NCBI GenBank assembly: GCA_032718475.1
Contig: JAUCBJ010007231.1
Location: 36,742-100,741 of the forward strand
Direction: 5' to 3'
DNA: 64,000 nt
DNA from: Nemertoderma westbladi
Lineage: Eukaryota > Xenacoelomorpha > Nemertodermatida > Nemertodermatidae
Positions 17,991 through 28,379 of the stretch are shown piece by piece. The translations under genes and the position numbers were made by a program. The first letter of the stretch is position 1, and each line of letters starts with the position of its first letter. Under the pieces are notes generated by a model that did no database searches, had not been told where the DNA came from, and saw only the letters and a program-made list of their open reading frames with translations.

Positions 17991-19900
17991 TCTTGGTAGA
18001 CCCAGTGGTGGCTTGTTTATTGTTTGGATTTGGAAAAAGCGTCTAGCATAATATATATCAGTGGTTAATTTGACTACTTTGAGTAGTCTGGTACATGAGA
18101 TAACGGTATGTGCACCGGGAATAAATACAATTTTAGTTAATGTATATATCTATCACCGGACGATTGATCGTTAAAAGTTTCAGATGAAACAGTAGCTCAC
18201 CCCATTCCATTATAGTTTTTAATTAGTTGATCTAAACGTAATCAACTTATTAAAATGCCCTGTCTCCAGCTATAGCTCCCTCCTTCGTTGGCATGCTTGC
18301 AATAGCAAGCATGCCTAGCATGTCTAGCCTAGCTCGGAAGGGGAACCAGTCCAACCACACCTCACCTCTAATCAAAGGCAGCATTGTAATGAGCCAGACT
18401 AATAAGCCAGCTCGGTTATTGTGTTTAGCTTACAAAATGATTGGCCTAGAACTTCATCATGATCCTTCAGAATAATTAGCTAAATAATTTCGTTGAGGTA
18501 TTGGTTGACATGAGAAATTAATATTTCAGTATCAATACTATCAGCATAAGGTAAATTTTAATATTTCTTACAAATTGGGTCGCCTCCACGCCTAAAATAT
18601 TTAATATATTACTTTATGAGTTTAACATGTTACCAATAACATGAGTTTATTGATTTCTTTGTTGGTTAAGTAAATTAAATAACATGCGATCTTTAATTAT
18701 TTTTGCTAGAAATTTTTGCTGTTTCTATATTTGTGAATCGCTTCCAGTAGTATTTTGTGTTATATTAAAAATAAATATAACATATTACTTTTAAAACACA
18801 AATTTGTTTATTATTATGATTATTATCATTATTTTATGTTAATACCTCTGGCTGTCATCAATCCTGTGTGCGCCTTTGGGTTGGGTTAGTGAAGTTTAAG
18901 AGGGAGGTTAAGAGGGGAGGGAGGCTTTTCCCTCTCTTTGATTTACTGGTGTTTGGTTAAATTTCTTAGATATCGAGTTTGTGATACAGTAGAATCGCTC
19001 ATTAATCTGTATCCCATACCTGAGCGTCGTGCTGCGCGAAGGCCCCACGAACGTGTTGCTCAGTTATTGTAGATTTATCTTTCTTTATAGAAACAGCCGC
19101 ATTGCGCCGGCAGGTGTGTTTTACTGCTCTGTAATAATTAATAATTAATAATTAATTTTTATTTAATCCTTCAGAACAATGGAAGCTACGATAACTAATC
19201 TGACCTACTTCGTTTATCTATTATTATCCTATCATAAGGTTTACCAATCCATCACAATTTCAAGTTCAATGCACTCATGTCCATACACTGTTCTCTGGAA
19301 GTACCATTAAATTATTAATTACGAATTATAATTTGTGTAAGAAATCAGCATCATGTGTAAGAAAAAACACCTGCATTGTTGCTATGGTGATTGTTGTTAC
19401 TATCAGAAATGAAACATATCATATTAATACAATTATCCAACTTACAATAAAGTTTATCACTAAATAACAGTGAATGTTTAACGAATGATGGTGTTTTATA
19501 TTATTATAATATACAGAGTTAAATAATAATAATAAAACAACATTATAATATTGTAAAACTTAACAATCTTATTATAAGTATTCTCTGATTTTTTGTTATT
19601 GTCGATTTGATATATGTGTCTAACAAAAACGATTTTTAGTTATTCTTTTTACTTTCACGAACTCAAAGTATTTTTATCGTCTCTTTATTTCATTTCACTT
19701 TATTTCATGGTGTCCGACCTTTTAAACGCTCTTTTATTACCTCACTCCCGGAATTTCCGTTTGTTTCTTATATATATATATATATGTTTATTGACTAATA
19801 TCCGACAAAAGACATTATTATCATTAAATATTTGACATATTATGAAATATAAACTTAGTGAAACTAAATAACTTTAGATCTAAAATTAGTCCCTTCAAAT
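17991..19900. other. No gene recognised; one perfect hairpin
   Basis: AT-rich sequence. A perfect 11-bp stem with a 4-nt loop lies at 18290-18315 ('ggcatgcttgc' ... 'gcaagcatgcc'). (TAAT)n occurs near 19136 and (TA)n near 19771. A single 'cgtgctgcgcgaag' motif near 19030 matches the cluster at 5.9-6.3 kb in reverse. Short open frames here show nothing recognisable. Confidence 0.5.
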
Positions 19901-19935
19901 TAGTAACTTGAAAATGTCCCAGTTATTGTCTCGAG

Positions 19936-21954
19936 TTAGTGTCTTTGCAGTTCTTTGAAAATTTCAGAAATTATTTTGACGATTCTTTCCCCGTTGTTTA
20001 TTAACATAAATTCTGCTACCGTGGAGTAGGATTTTCCCCCCAATATATCTTTCGTCAGTGAACAACCCGATAACACGTGTAATTCGTTCTGTACCGACGA
20101 TCCATCACATTTGCAGACTCGTTCTTCTCTAGGTACACGTGTCCACCTTCCTGTCTCTACCCTTAAGCGATGCGCGCTTAAACGAAATCTTGTAAAATCG
20201 ATCCTGTTCTGCTCGTGTATGTACGGTTTCTGCTGATTATATACCTTGTGGATAGTTAGATTAGGGTTTATTTCCAGGTAAGTTGCCAATTTAGTGTGGA
20301 TATGTGCAGTATCTTTAATTCTACTCTTCAAACCATTAATATTTCTAGCTATTATATTACCTTCCGTCAGTTCTAACTTATTTAGATATTTAAAAGCGCG
20401 GGTGTTCCCTGTTTTTGCCAGATGATACGCGATGTGTGCAGGATCTTCTCGGTGCCACGATTTCTTGAGTCTTCGGATAGAGTTTCTAATATTATTGTCG
20501 ATAACGGATCCTACCTCGGCCATACCAATCTCTGTATAGCACAGCACATTTGGTGTTGTTGTTTTAACGCCTAAAAGTATTTTTATCAGTTTACTATATA
20601 TCTTTTCAATTTCCTTTCTCCCCCGTATTGCTAACCAGGTATCGCTGGAATACAGTATCGCTGCCGTTACAGCACAGTCAAGCACCTTTTTCTTTAGACA
20701 GAAAGGCATATTTGGATTGCTGGCACAAAATGCTGCAAACTTGGCTACCTGTTTTTTACTTTCACCTGCGTGTAAATTTATCACTGATTCTATTCTACCA
20801 TCCTGTGTGAAGAAACCACCCAGGTAAACATATTTATCTGTATTAATTATTTGTACACTTCCGCATAACAACGGTTGTTTATCAGCTATAAATCCATTTA
20901 TGACCATGAACTTACTCTTCTTTTCATTGATTACCATATTATGTGACCTACAGAATTTATCTAAAATATTTAGCTTTTCTATACAACTCTCTCGGTTCTC
21001 AGCTAAAATAGCAGTATCGTCCATGAACAGGAGAAGATGCAAGGCTCCTAGGTATGTGTTAGTAGATGTTAGTGAATCAAACATGGCGACTAGGACATCA
21101 ATGTAAAGAGTGAATAGAAATAAACTTGATGGCGCTCCTTGACGCAAACCGCTGTCGACACGAATATCAATTGATCTAAGGTTTAAAAACGTTGTCCTAT
21201 ATATTGCTTTTATTGCGTTAATCATATTAAATCCACAACCGAGAAAAAGTAACTTGGATATAAGAGTAGACCTAGAGACTCTATCATAGGCTTTACTGAA
21301 GTCAATGAAGATGATGAATAGTTTCTTGTTCTTGGTGTAAGCATAATCGACAACCAAGCGTAGAGCAAGTATCTGTTCATAACATGATCTCCCTTTTTGA
21401 CCGCCCGCTTGAGCTCTTGACTGTTTGTACCATCTCACTAGTCTGTTCGCTAAAACGTAGTCATAAATCTTTGCTAGAGAGTCCATAATCGTGATTCCAC
21501 GGTAATTGTTACAGTTAAAACGATCACCTGTTTTATACAAAATACTTAATAAGCTATATGCCCAAACTGCCGGTAAGCATCCGAATATGAATATCGCATT
21601 CAATATAAATGTAATAAATACCACAATATTCACTGGTAGATCCTTCCAAAGAGGTGATGAAATTCCTAGCGCTGCCTTGTTCGCTTTTATTGAGTTTATC
21701 GCCTCGTCCACTTCCTGTGGTTGTATCGGGTCATCCAGGAGTGGTATAACTGGAGCCTGTGAGGTGTCAATATCGTCTACGGTATCCCCTTGATTATACA
21801 GAAGACTCTCAAAATGGTCTTTAAATTCATCGTCGGTGGGTTTGTCGATATCATCAGCTTTATCTCCAAGTTTGCCATTCCAATTTATGGCGCGCCAAAC
21901 AGATTTTGAATCCTTCGTTAGCAACAATACACCGATTACACCGAATACATCCAC
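19936..21954 (-). CDS. LINE C reverse transcriptase (672 codons, no stop)
   Basis: A long uninterrupted frame of a non-LTR retrotransposon, starting after the endonuclease (5' truncated). Blocks in order: 'LLSILYKTGDRFNCNNYRGI' (about 135-155), 'AGGQKGRSCYEQILALRLVV' (about 182-200), 'FIIFIDFSKAYDRVSRSTL' (about 212), 'GLRQGAPSSLFLFTLYID' (about 268) and the catalytic 'LLLFMDDTAILAENR' (about 310, FMDD rather than the commoner YADD). A thumb region follows. Near the end 'CKCDGSSVQNELHVLSGC' is the CxC...HxxxxC zinc knuckle found at the C-terminus of several LINE clades. I cannot assign the clade with confidence. The intact frame suggests a young copy. Confidence 0.88.
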   Translation of the reverse strand: MDVFGVIGVLLLTKDSKSVWRAINWNGKLGDKADDIDKPTDDEFKDHFESLLYNQGDTVDDIDTSQAPVIPLLDDPIQPQEVDEAINSIKANKAALGISSPLWKDLPVNIVVFITFILNAIFIFGCLPAVWAYSLLSILYKTGDRFNCNNYRGITIMDSLAKIYDYVLANRLVRWYKQSRAQAGGQKGRSCYEQILALRLVVDYAYTKNKKLFIIFIDFSKAYDRVSRSTLISKLLFLGCGFNMINAIKAIYRTTFLNLRSIDIRVDSGLRQGAPSSLFLFTLYIDVLVAMFDSLTSTNTYLGALHLLLFMDDTAILAENRESCIEKLNILDKFCRSHNMVINEKKSKFMVINGFIADKQPLLCGSVQIINTDKYVYLGGFFTQDGRIESVINLHAGESKKQVAKFAAFCASNPNMPFCLKKKVLDCAVTAAILYSSDTWLAIRGRKEIEKIYSKLIKILLGVKTTTPNVLCYTEIGMAEVGSVIDNNIRNSIRRLKKSWHREDPAHIAYHLAKTGNTRAFKYLNKLELTEGNIIARNINGLKSRIKDTAHIHTKLATYLEINPNLTIHKVYNQQKPYIHEQNRIDFTRFRLSAHRLRVETGRWTRVPREERVCKCDGSSVQNELHVLSGCSLTKDILGGKSYSTVAEFMLINNGERIVKIISEIFKELQRH

Positions 21955-22979
21955 CGATTCCCTTGTTCAAGTACAGTAGGTTAATAACCTCTCATACGTT
22001 TAATTAATGGTGCTAATAACTTCAAATACCAAATTAATCATCTATTAACCCTAATTCGGCTGGCACTTCTTGGATGGTCGTCACGAGGCCGTATTTCGGG
22101 GAAAGATTTTTCAACTTCTAATAACTTTGTACTGGTTGCACAAAACTCAACAAAATTTGGTGTACGTGTAATTGTGCTATCTACAAACTGGTTTGAAAAA
22201 AATTGGAAATGAAAGTTTCAGTTTTGGGTGCAAAAACAGCGCACCAAAATGGCTAGTCATCAAAAATTTAGAGTTTCTTCAAATTCATTTCCCCAATGAA
22301 ATAGAAACACTAAACTACTCTTTTCAGGTTTTTAGCAATTGGTATGAACAAATTATTGATTTCAACAAAAAATATCGGTGTTTTTCGAAAGTGTTTGGGT
22401 GTGAAAAGTGCAAGTAAGTTCAAAATTTCGCAATTTGATAAGTTTATTATTTTAGGATAATTCGCAGCGCTGTGGGGTTATTGCTATGCTAATTTCATTC
22501 GAACAAAAATCCAGTTGTTCAGGATTCCAGAAAGCGCATTTTTCGGTGAAATTTTGAAATGAAAAATGCAAGTAAGTTCAAAAGTTTTTATTAGCTCAGA
22601 CACTGAGACTTTTCTTTAAAAACTAATATAAAATATGAAAAGTGCTGGCTATTTGTATTTTTCGTCCACTGACACCCATAAAAGTACCAATCACACTGTA
22701 GATTCGAAAACCCAAAAGTAAAGTGAAAGGTAAGAGTTTATACACTATTTCAAAATATGAAAGGTGCTGGCTACTTGTATTTTTCGTCCCCTGACACCCA
22801 ATTTAGAAAATGCTATCGTCTTTTGTATATAAGAAATGAAATCTCAGCGCATTCAAAAAATGAATAGGAATCAAGATAAAGGCAAAGTAATATTATATTT
22901 CAAAACTTGAAACTTCGAGCTACTTGCACATTTGGTGCACTTCTGGTAAACAGTAAAATTTTTAATTTTTAATCAAAAA
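21955..22979. other. No gene recognised; diverged short repeats
   Basis: Two copies of about 60 bp around 'gtgctggctatttgtatttt' lie at 22642 and 22764 (122 bp apart). Two of 'tgcaagtaagttcaaaa' occur near 22408 and 22566. No coding signal is recognised. It may include the 5' leader of LINE D. Confidence 0.5.
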
Positions 22980-23953
22980 TTGTGATTAAATGCATTGCCG
23001 ATAGACGAGTAGATGCAGAACAAAAGGTAAGACTTTCGGCACTCGAGAGTATGATGGAGGGATTTCATAACGATCTTATAGATAGAATGAAGGTCTTGGA
23101 ACAGTCGATAACTAAGTTGTAGAGTCCACCACAACCGCCAATTCCGACCCGCCCATTTGGTGATGCCCTTTTAGGGGGTACCGGTAAAGTGGCTTCAGGG
23201 CACGCGCCTGAAGTTCGAATGTGTTCTCCGTCAGTTTCAATTGCTGCCGTGTGTAATGCGAGTGACACTACTGGTGGTGGTACCACTGGTAGAGGAAGAT
23301 CGCGATCGATCCTAACCGCTCAACGACGAGGTAGTTTATCAAATACTGTTTCTCCCCGAAGTTCCCCGGTGTCTTGCAGTGTGCCATCGGTTAATGGCAG
23401 CTTGAAACACCTGCGTATGTCTCCAATTGTTACTAACATAGGAAATGAGGGAGGCATGGAAGTAGGACATGGAGACATGGAAGCAGATGGCTTTAAAGTG
23501 GTATCGTATAAAAAGAATAAGAAGCAAAGTTTCATTGTTGGCTCGGGAGGACCTAGCTCACGTAAAACTCGTGCTGCTCCATTCGATTTATTCATATTCC
23601 GTGTAGATCGTTCAATCACTGAGAGTGACATTGTAGATGACCTCAACGCTGCTAACATAGATGCAAAGGCAACGGACGTGGTTCTTAAGTCGCACTCTGA
23701 CGCAAGGACTAGCAGTTTCAAAGTTTCAGTACATGCACATCTCCACCAAACTATAATGGATCCAGCTTCTGGTATGAGGGGGTTTGTATCAGACAGTGGC
23801 GCTACTACTCTAACAGGGACAGGCAATGGGGCTCGGGTAAACAATCTCATGAGTCTGGTCAGCCTTACAGTAGTGCCCCAGTTGGGCCATGATTATTCTG
23901 ATGTATACTGGTATTATATTAGACTTTTATTATTTCTAGGTGTATATATTTAA
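22980..23953 (+). pseudogene. LINE D, ORF1-like protein
   Basis: A first segment with coiled-coil character ('RRVDAEQKVRLSALESMMEG' to 'MKVLEQSITKL', about 22995-23118) ends at a stop (23119). The frame then continues as 254 codons from 23189. This has a Ser/Gly/Arg-rich N-terminus, then 'DGFKVVSYKKNKKQSF' and 'APFDLFIFRVDRSITESDIV', resembling ORF1 proteins of CR1/Jockey-type LINEs, where a basic stretch precedes an RRM-like fold. It lies directly upstream of a same-strand endonuclease, consistent with ORF1-ORF2 order. Confidence 0.65.
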
Positions 23954-24240
23954 TGTGATTATTTTTTCAATACTATTTTCTTTTTAATGGCTTCCTCTAA
24001 CTCAACAATAATTCAATCAGTACTGGTACTTTATGGTATGATATCATTTATTGGTATTGGTGGAGGGACATTATTTACATTACTAATAGTAGTCAATTAC
24101 ATATGCCGTACAGCTGATAGTGCTATTATATGTGTTCACTTGTGTATGTATATAGGACAGGGATGGAGAGATAATTATATAGTATCTTGAATATCAAATA
24201 CTTTGTAAACATAATACTTTATCTCTTTTTTTCTTATAAT

Positions 24241-24960
24241 AGTACTGGTTTCGCTACAGATAAAATAGATATAATTAATACATTACTGGTTTCCTCAGAC
24301 ATAGTATGTGTTCAAGAACATTTTATTCTTAAAGATAATTCTTACAAAATTCGTAAAGAATTTATGTCCTAATTTTGAGTGCTTAATTCAACCAGCTGTG
24401 TATGCTAATGATGAAATTCGCGCAGGGAGACCTTCAGGTGGTTTGTGCTTTATCTATAAGCGTCGCCTTAATAGCCAAGTCACTATGATTAAAACAAACT
24501 CATCTCGTTTACAGGCTATTCAATTAATTATTGGTATGGATTCATATTTGATTGTTAACTCCTACTTTCCAGTAGACACCCGTTCTGTAGACACAGTATC
24601 TGATGAATTATTATCTGTATTATGTAAAGTGAATAATTTAATTTCTAACTCAGGGTGTAATAAATTTATTTTGGCTGGTGATCTCAATGCTGATTTTGAT
24701 AGGTTTACAATGCACGTCCACGTTATAATTAATTTTTTCGTTGAAAATAACTTAACACTTGTATGGGATATTAACGATTCAAATGTTTTACATACTTTCA
24801 GTTCCTTTAGAGAGATAACAATGTATATTTTTCGACCATTGATCAATTTATACTTAGTGAAGGTTTATGCAATTGTGTTATTGATGCAGGTGCATATTAT
24901 ACTGGTGCGAATCTTTCTGGGCATTGTCCTATATATGTATAAAAATTTATACGGGGTGTT
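24241..24960 (+). pseudogene. LINE D, endonuclease
   Basis: APE-type endonuclease blocks: 'LVSSDIVCVQEHFIL' at 24282-24330 (catalytic Glu), a frameshift near 24365, 'AGRPSGGLCFIYKRRLNSQV' and 'LIVNSYFPVD'. Then comes 'NKFILAGDLNADFDRFTM' near 24660-24720 (the GDlNAdf block), followed by a degraded C-terminal part ('NNLTLVWDINDSNVLHTFSS'). The SDH block is disrupted. Same strand and order as the ORF1 before it and the linker/RT after it. Confidence 0.8.
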
Positions 24961-25002
24961 CTGGAGTAAATTCTGATAATAATAATTGTTCGCACAATAC
25001 AG

Positions 25003-26060
25003 TTGGCACTGCTCGTAGTATTCATAGATATAAAAATTCCACGAATTGCCAGAAAGAACAGTGCCGAGAATCAGCGACCAGTTGCCGATCGTTTGAGTTG
25101 TTTTTCATTACATTGCGACACCTGTACAGACATTAATTGCACTGATCCGATTCATATTGTTTCAATTGAGCAGAACGCTTTCGACATATTAGATAGTATT
25201 GACGCCGCTGCGTCCTGTCTTGATAGTAATAACACTAGCAATCCAGCCAATGGCAAGTCTTCAAACTATTCTCCACCTCCTGTTCCAGGTTGGATGGAAC
25301 ACGTCAAACCATACAAAGACAATAGTGTATTCTGGCACAGTCTGTGGTGCTCAGCAGGTCGTCCTTCAGCAGCAGTTAATCCTCATTTATTTCATATGAG
25401 ACGAACAACCAGAGCTCAAAATCACTTTGCAATTCGTCGTCTTAGAAAATCGGTTGATACTGTACGACGTGAGAAACTTGTCGAAGCGTGTTTGTCCAAT
25501 AACGAGTCTATTTTTGATGAGATTAGAAAGTTACGTAAAGTTCCTCCATCATCGAGTTCCAATATCGATGGCCATACAGATACACAATCTGCCTCTGAGA
25601 GATTTGCTTCCATATATAATCGGCTTTATAATCAGACAGAAATGCCAGACACCTCTGGAATTACTTCAGATATTAAGGAACGTCTAGACAATTTCGTTTT
25701 GGATGATACCAACACCATTTCAGAAGAGTTGGTTGGTGAGGCGATCTGCTGATCTGCGATAAGCTGAAAAGTTCAAAGTCAGATGTACTTTACAACTTTG
25801 ATTCCGACTGCTTAATTAACGCAGGCCCATTACTACAGACTCATTTAGAGTGTCTATTTAACTCATTTCTTATTCTTGGATTCGTCCCGAGATTTATTCT
25901 CAAATGTACCTTAATTCCACTCGTGAAGGATAAGTTGGATGACGTCACCAGTTCTTCAAATTCTAGGGCTATCGCTCTATCTTCTCTACTCATTATTACG
26001 TTATTCGAATGGGTTATGATATTGTCCCAGTCAAGTTGTATCAACCTGGATGAGCTTCAG
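25003..26060 (+). pseudogene. LINE D, linker and RT N-terminal part
   Basis: The frame 25003-25752 is the linker: 'PPPVPGWMEHVKPYKDNSVF', 'FWHSLWCSAGRPSAAVNP' and 'AQNHFAIRRLRKSVDTVRRE', a charged, helical region seen between endonuclease and RT in several LINE families. After a frameshift near 25745, RT begins with 'KLKSSKSDVLYNFDSDCLIN', 'FILKCTLIPLVKDK' and 'SRAIALSSLLI' (the 'nYRaIalSS' block). A deletion near 26070 removes the first catalytic Asp region. Confidence 0.75.
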
Positions 26061-26189
26061 TGTTCAGGTTCAGGTGAATTGGACTAGTTTATTTTCCCAG
26101 TTAAGTAAGAGTGGTTTTTCAGTTTTATTTTTACCCTATTTTGGATTTATAGTCAGCAAACATGCTGTGTGGTCTGAAATAAATGTACT

Positions 26190-26930
26190 TTGAATTATTT
26201 CAGCATTACAAATGGAGTGAGGCAGGGCGGTGTAGCCTCTCCGATATTATTTTGCATTGTAATTAATTTGTTAATTATTAAACTTCGTAATTCTAAAGTT
26301 GGTTGTAAAATCGGTGAATTTTATTTTGGAGTACTTGTATATGCTGATGATTTATTATTACTGTGCTCGTCCCTTTCCGGTTTACAACACATGATTAATA
26401 TTTGGTGCAAATTTGCACAAGATAATCATCTTGCATTTAGTACGAGTACAAATCCGGATAAATCGAAATGCAAATGTATTCCGTTTGGTTTTTCCTGGTC
26501 TCGCCCAAGAATTACTATGCAACTCAATGGTACGAGTCTTCCTTGGGTGAAAGAGGCTAAACATTTAGGTCATTTTTTAGATTATAAATGCAGTTTTGAT
26601 ACCGATATTAATAAAAAACGTGGTGCTTTTATAGGGAAACTAAATAGTCTAAGACATGAATTCTATTTTGCATCTCGCAATACTTCATGCTTAATATTCA
26701 GCGTATATATGCGACATCTCTGGAATCTAATCTATGGAACCTATTTTCATTCAATTGTAATAGAGTCTATACCACTTGGAACACTAACGTTAGGTTAATA
26801 CTAGGGTTACCATTTAATTCCCACCGATATTTTGTTGAATATTTGGTGCCATTTATTCATCCTAAGTTAATGCTACTTAGTCGGTTTATATCTTTTGTTT
26901 CTTCAATTCGTAACTCACATAAACACTGCC
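26190..26930 (+). pseudogene. LINE D, RT catalytic and C-terminal part
   Basis: 'NGVRQGGVASPILFCIVINL' is followed by 'GVLVYADDLLLLCSSLSGLQ' (catalytic YADD, near 26340), 'LAFSTSTNPDKSKCKCIPFG', 'EAKHLGHFLDYKCSFDTDI', and after a frameshift near 26690 'YTTWNTNVRLILGLP' and 'FISFVSSIRNSHKHC'. This is typical RT palm/thumb order. It is interrupted at 26942 by the 185-bp minus-strand RTE copy E3. Confidence 0.85.
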
Positions 26931-26941
26931 TTCGTTTTCTC

Positions 26942-27126
26942 TACTACCAGGATCGATATGCTGCATTGCAGCTGCATTTTTATAAATTCCTAGCCTATTC
27001 AAGGCTGCCCATGCCTTTCCCTTGCGTATTCGAAAGTCCTCACCTGACTTTCGGATCCATGATCCCAGGTAACAGAAGTCATCCACATGCTCAAGCATAC
27101 CATCTTTTGAGCTTATGCTCATCCGA
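26942..27126 (-). mobile_element. RTE copy E3, 185 bp, internally deleted, 11-bp TSD
   Basis: On the minus strand it holds the 'SSKDGMLEHVDDFCYLGSWI' block of the RTE family (as at 15393 and 42330). It jumps after 'KAWAALNR' directly to the 3' terminus ('aatgcagcatatcgatcctg' plus TAG tail). Both sides carry 'ttcgttttctc' (26931-26941 and 27127-27137), a perfect target duplication, so the deletion was present when the copy inserted or arose afterwards within the insertion. Confidence 0.9.
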
Positions 27127-27574
27127 TTCGTTTTCTCAGTGTCCTCTGTCTTTCTGATTGTGCATCCGCCACTAGTGGACTTAATTACGTGATATCTAAT
27201 AGGGATGTTGCGAATGTCATATTTTTAACATCCGCGGATGCAGATGCGGATGCAGATATCTGAGGTGACATCCGCATGGAAGCGGATGCGGATGTCTATT
27301 AAAACATATATATTTTGCCTAGCCTCCCTTTTACATCAAGGTTATAGCAGCATTTTAATATTATATTCTAATCTTATATTAATAAACTAAAAGAGTCTAA
27401 GGTTATAGAACAGAATGGGACATAATATAACAAAATAATACAACATACACTTTTTATATTCTTCCCGTCGAGTGTTAGTGTATAGTGTACAACAATGTAC
27501 GTGTACACCCACTGGTACACACAAAATCGAACTTCTAAGGTTGCTCCTCTTACAGAAACTGTCTAAATGTTTGC

Positions 27575-27960
27575 ATCGTGTCTGTCTGTCTTTTTGTCTG
27601 TCTGTTTGTCGGTCAAAAAATAAACAACATCATTTAACCTTACTAAAATATGCCTATAGGGGATTTCCAGGTCGGCGAACTCATTTCCGATGTCAGTTTT
27701 TACTTTTGACAGCATCGTGACTGTCTGTTTCTTTGTATGTCTGTCAAGTCAGTCTGTGAATGTCTGTATGTATGTCGGTCAAACAATCAACAAAATCATA
27801 TAACCTCACCAAAATATGTCTGTGGGGGGCGAACTCATTTCCGATGTCAGTTTTTACTTTTGACAGCATCTTGATTGTCTGTTTCTATGTATGTCTTTGT
27901 GTCCGACAGACAGATAGATAGACAAACTTACAGACAAAGAATCTGTCAAACCTAATAATT
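27575..27960. repeat. GTCT-rich minisatellite inside hAT, ~154-bp unit
   Basis: Two-plus copies of a unit with '(g)tctgtctgt' runs, 'tatagggg/gtggggg' and 'cgaactcatttccgatgtca'. 'gatgtcag' falls at 27690 and 27843. The same unit type forms the 163-bp array at 47645-48230, so it is a dispersed family. Confidence 0.85.
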
Positions 27961-28379
27961 GACGCAATACATTAATTAACTGATCATGGAAACTCTCATA
28001 GCTGTAATTATGTTGATGTTTTTGAATACACATTCAGAAATATCCAAACATCAGATGTTTGAAAAATCCCTCCCATTACTGAAATTGGCGGGAAGGTTTA
28101 AAAACTTTAAATCGAATTTTCTCTGAATTTTGCTATGAAATTATCTCCAACCTTGTCTTACGAAATCGATAATAACTCAAAAATGAAAAGAGATATTAAC
28201 AGATGGTTTTCAATCGGGTCACATATTATTCACAATTATACATAAATTATATTATGTTAACCTAGTGAGTGACAGTGTGTATCCACATCCAGCCTTAGAC
28301 GAGCAGCCCATCCATCTAACAAAGACAGTCTATACATGTTCTGTCGACCTACAAAAGTGTCTGTCTGTCTAATCACAGT

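Noticed and set aside
20628-21793. Plus-strand ORFs inside LINE C
   Set aside because: Antisense of the 672-codon RT frame.
23987-24190. 67-codon hydrophobic ORF between LINE D ORF1 and endonuclease
   Set aside because: Looks membrane-like by composition, but lies in the ORF1-ORF2 gap of a LINE and has no support as a gene.
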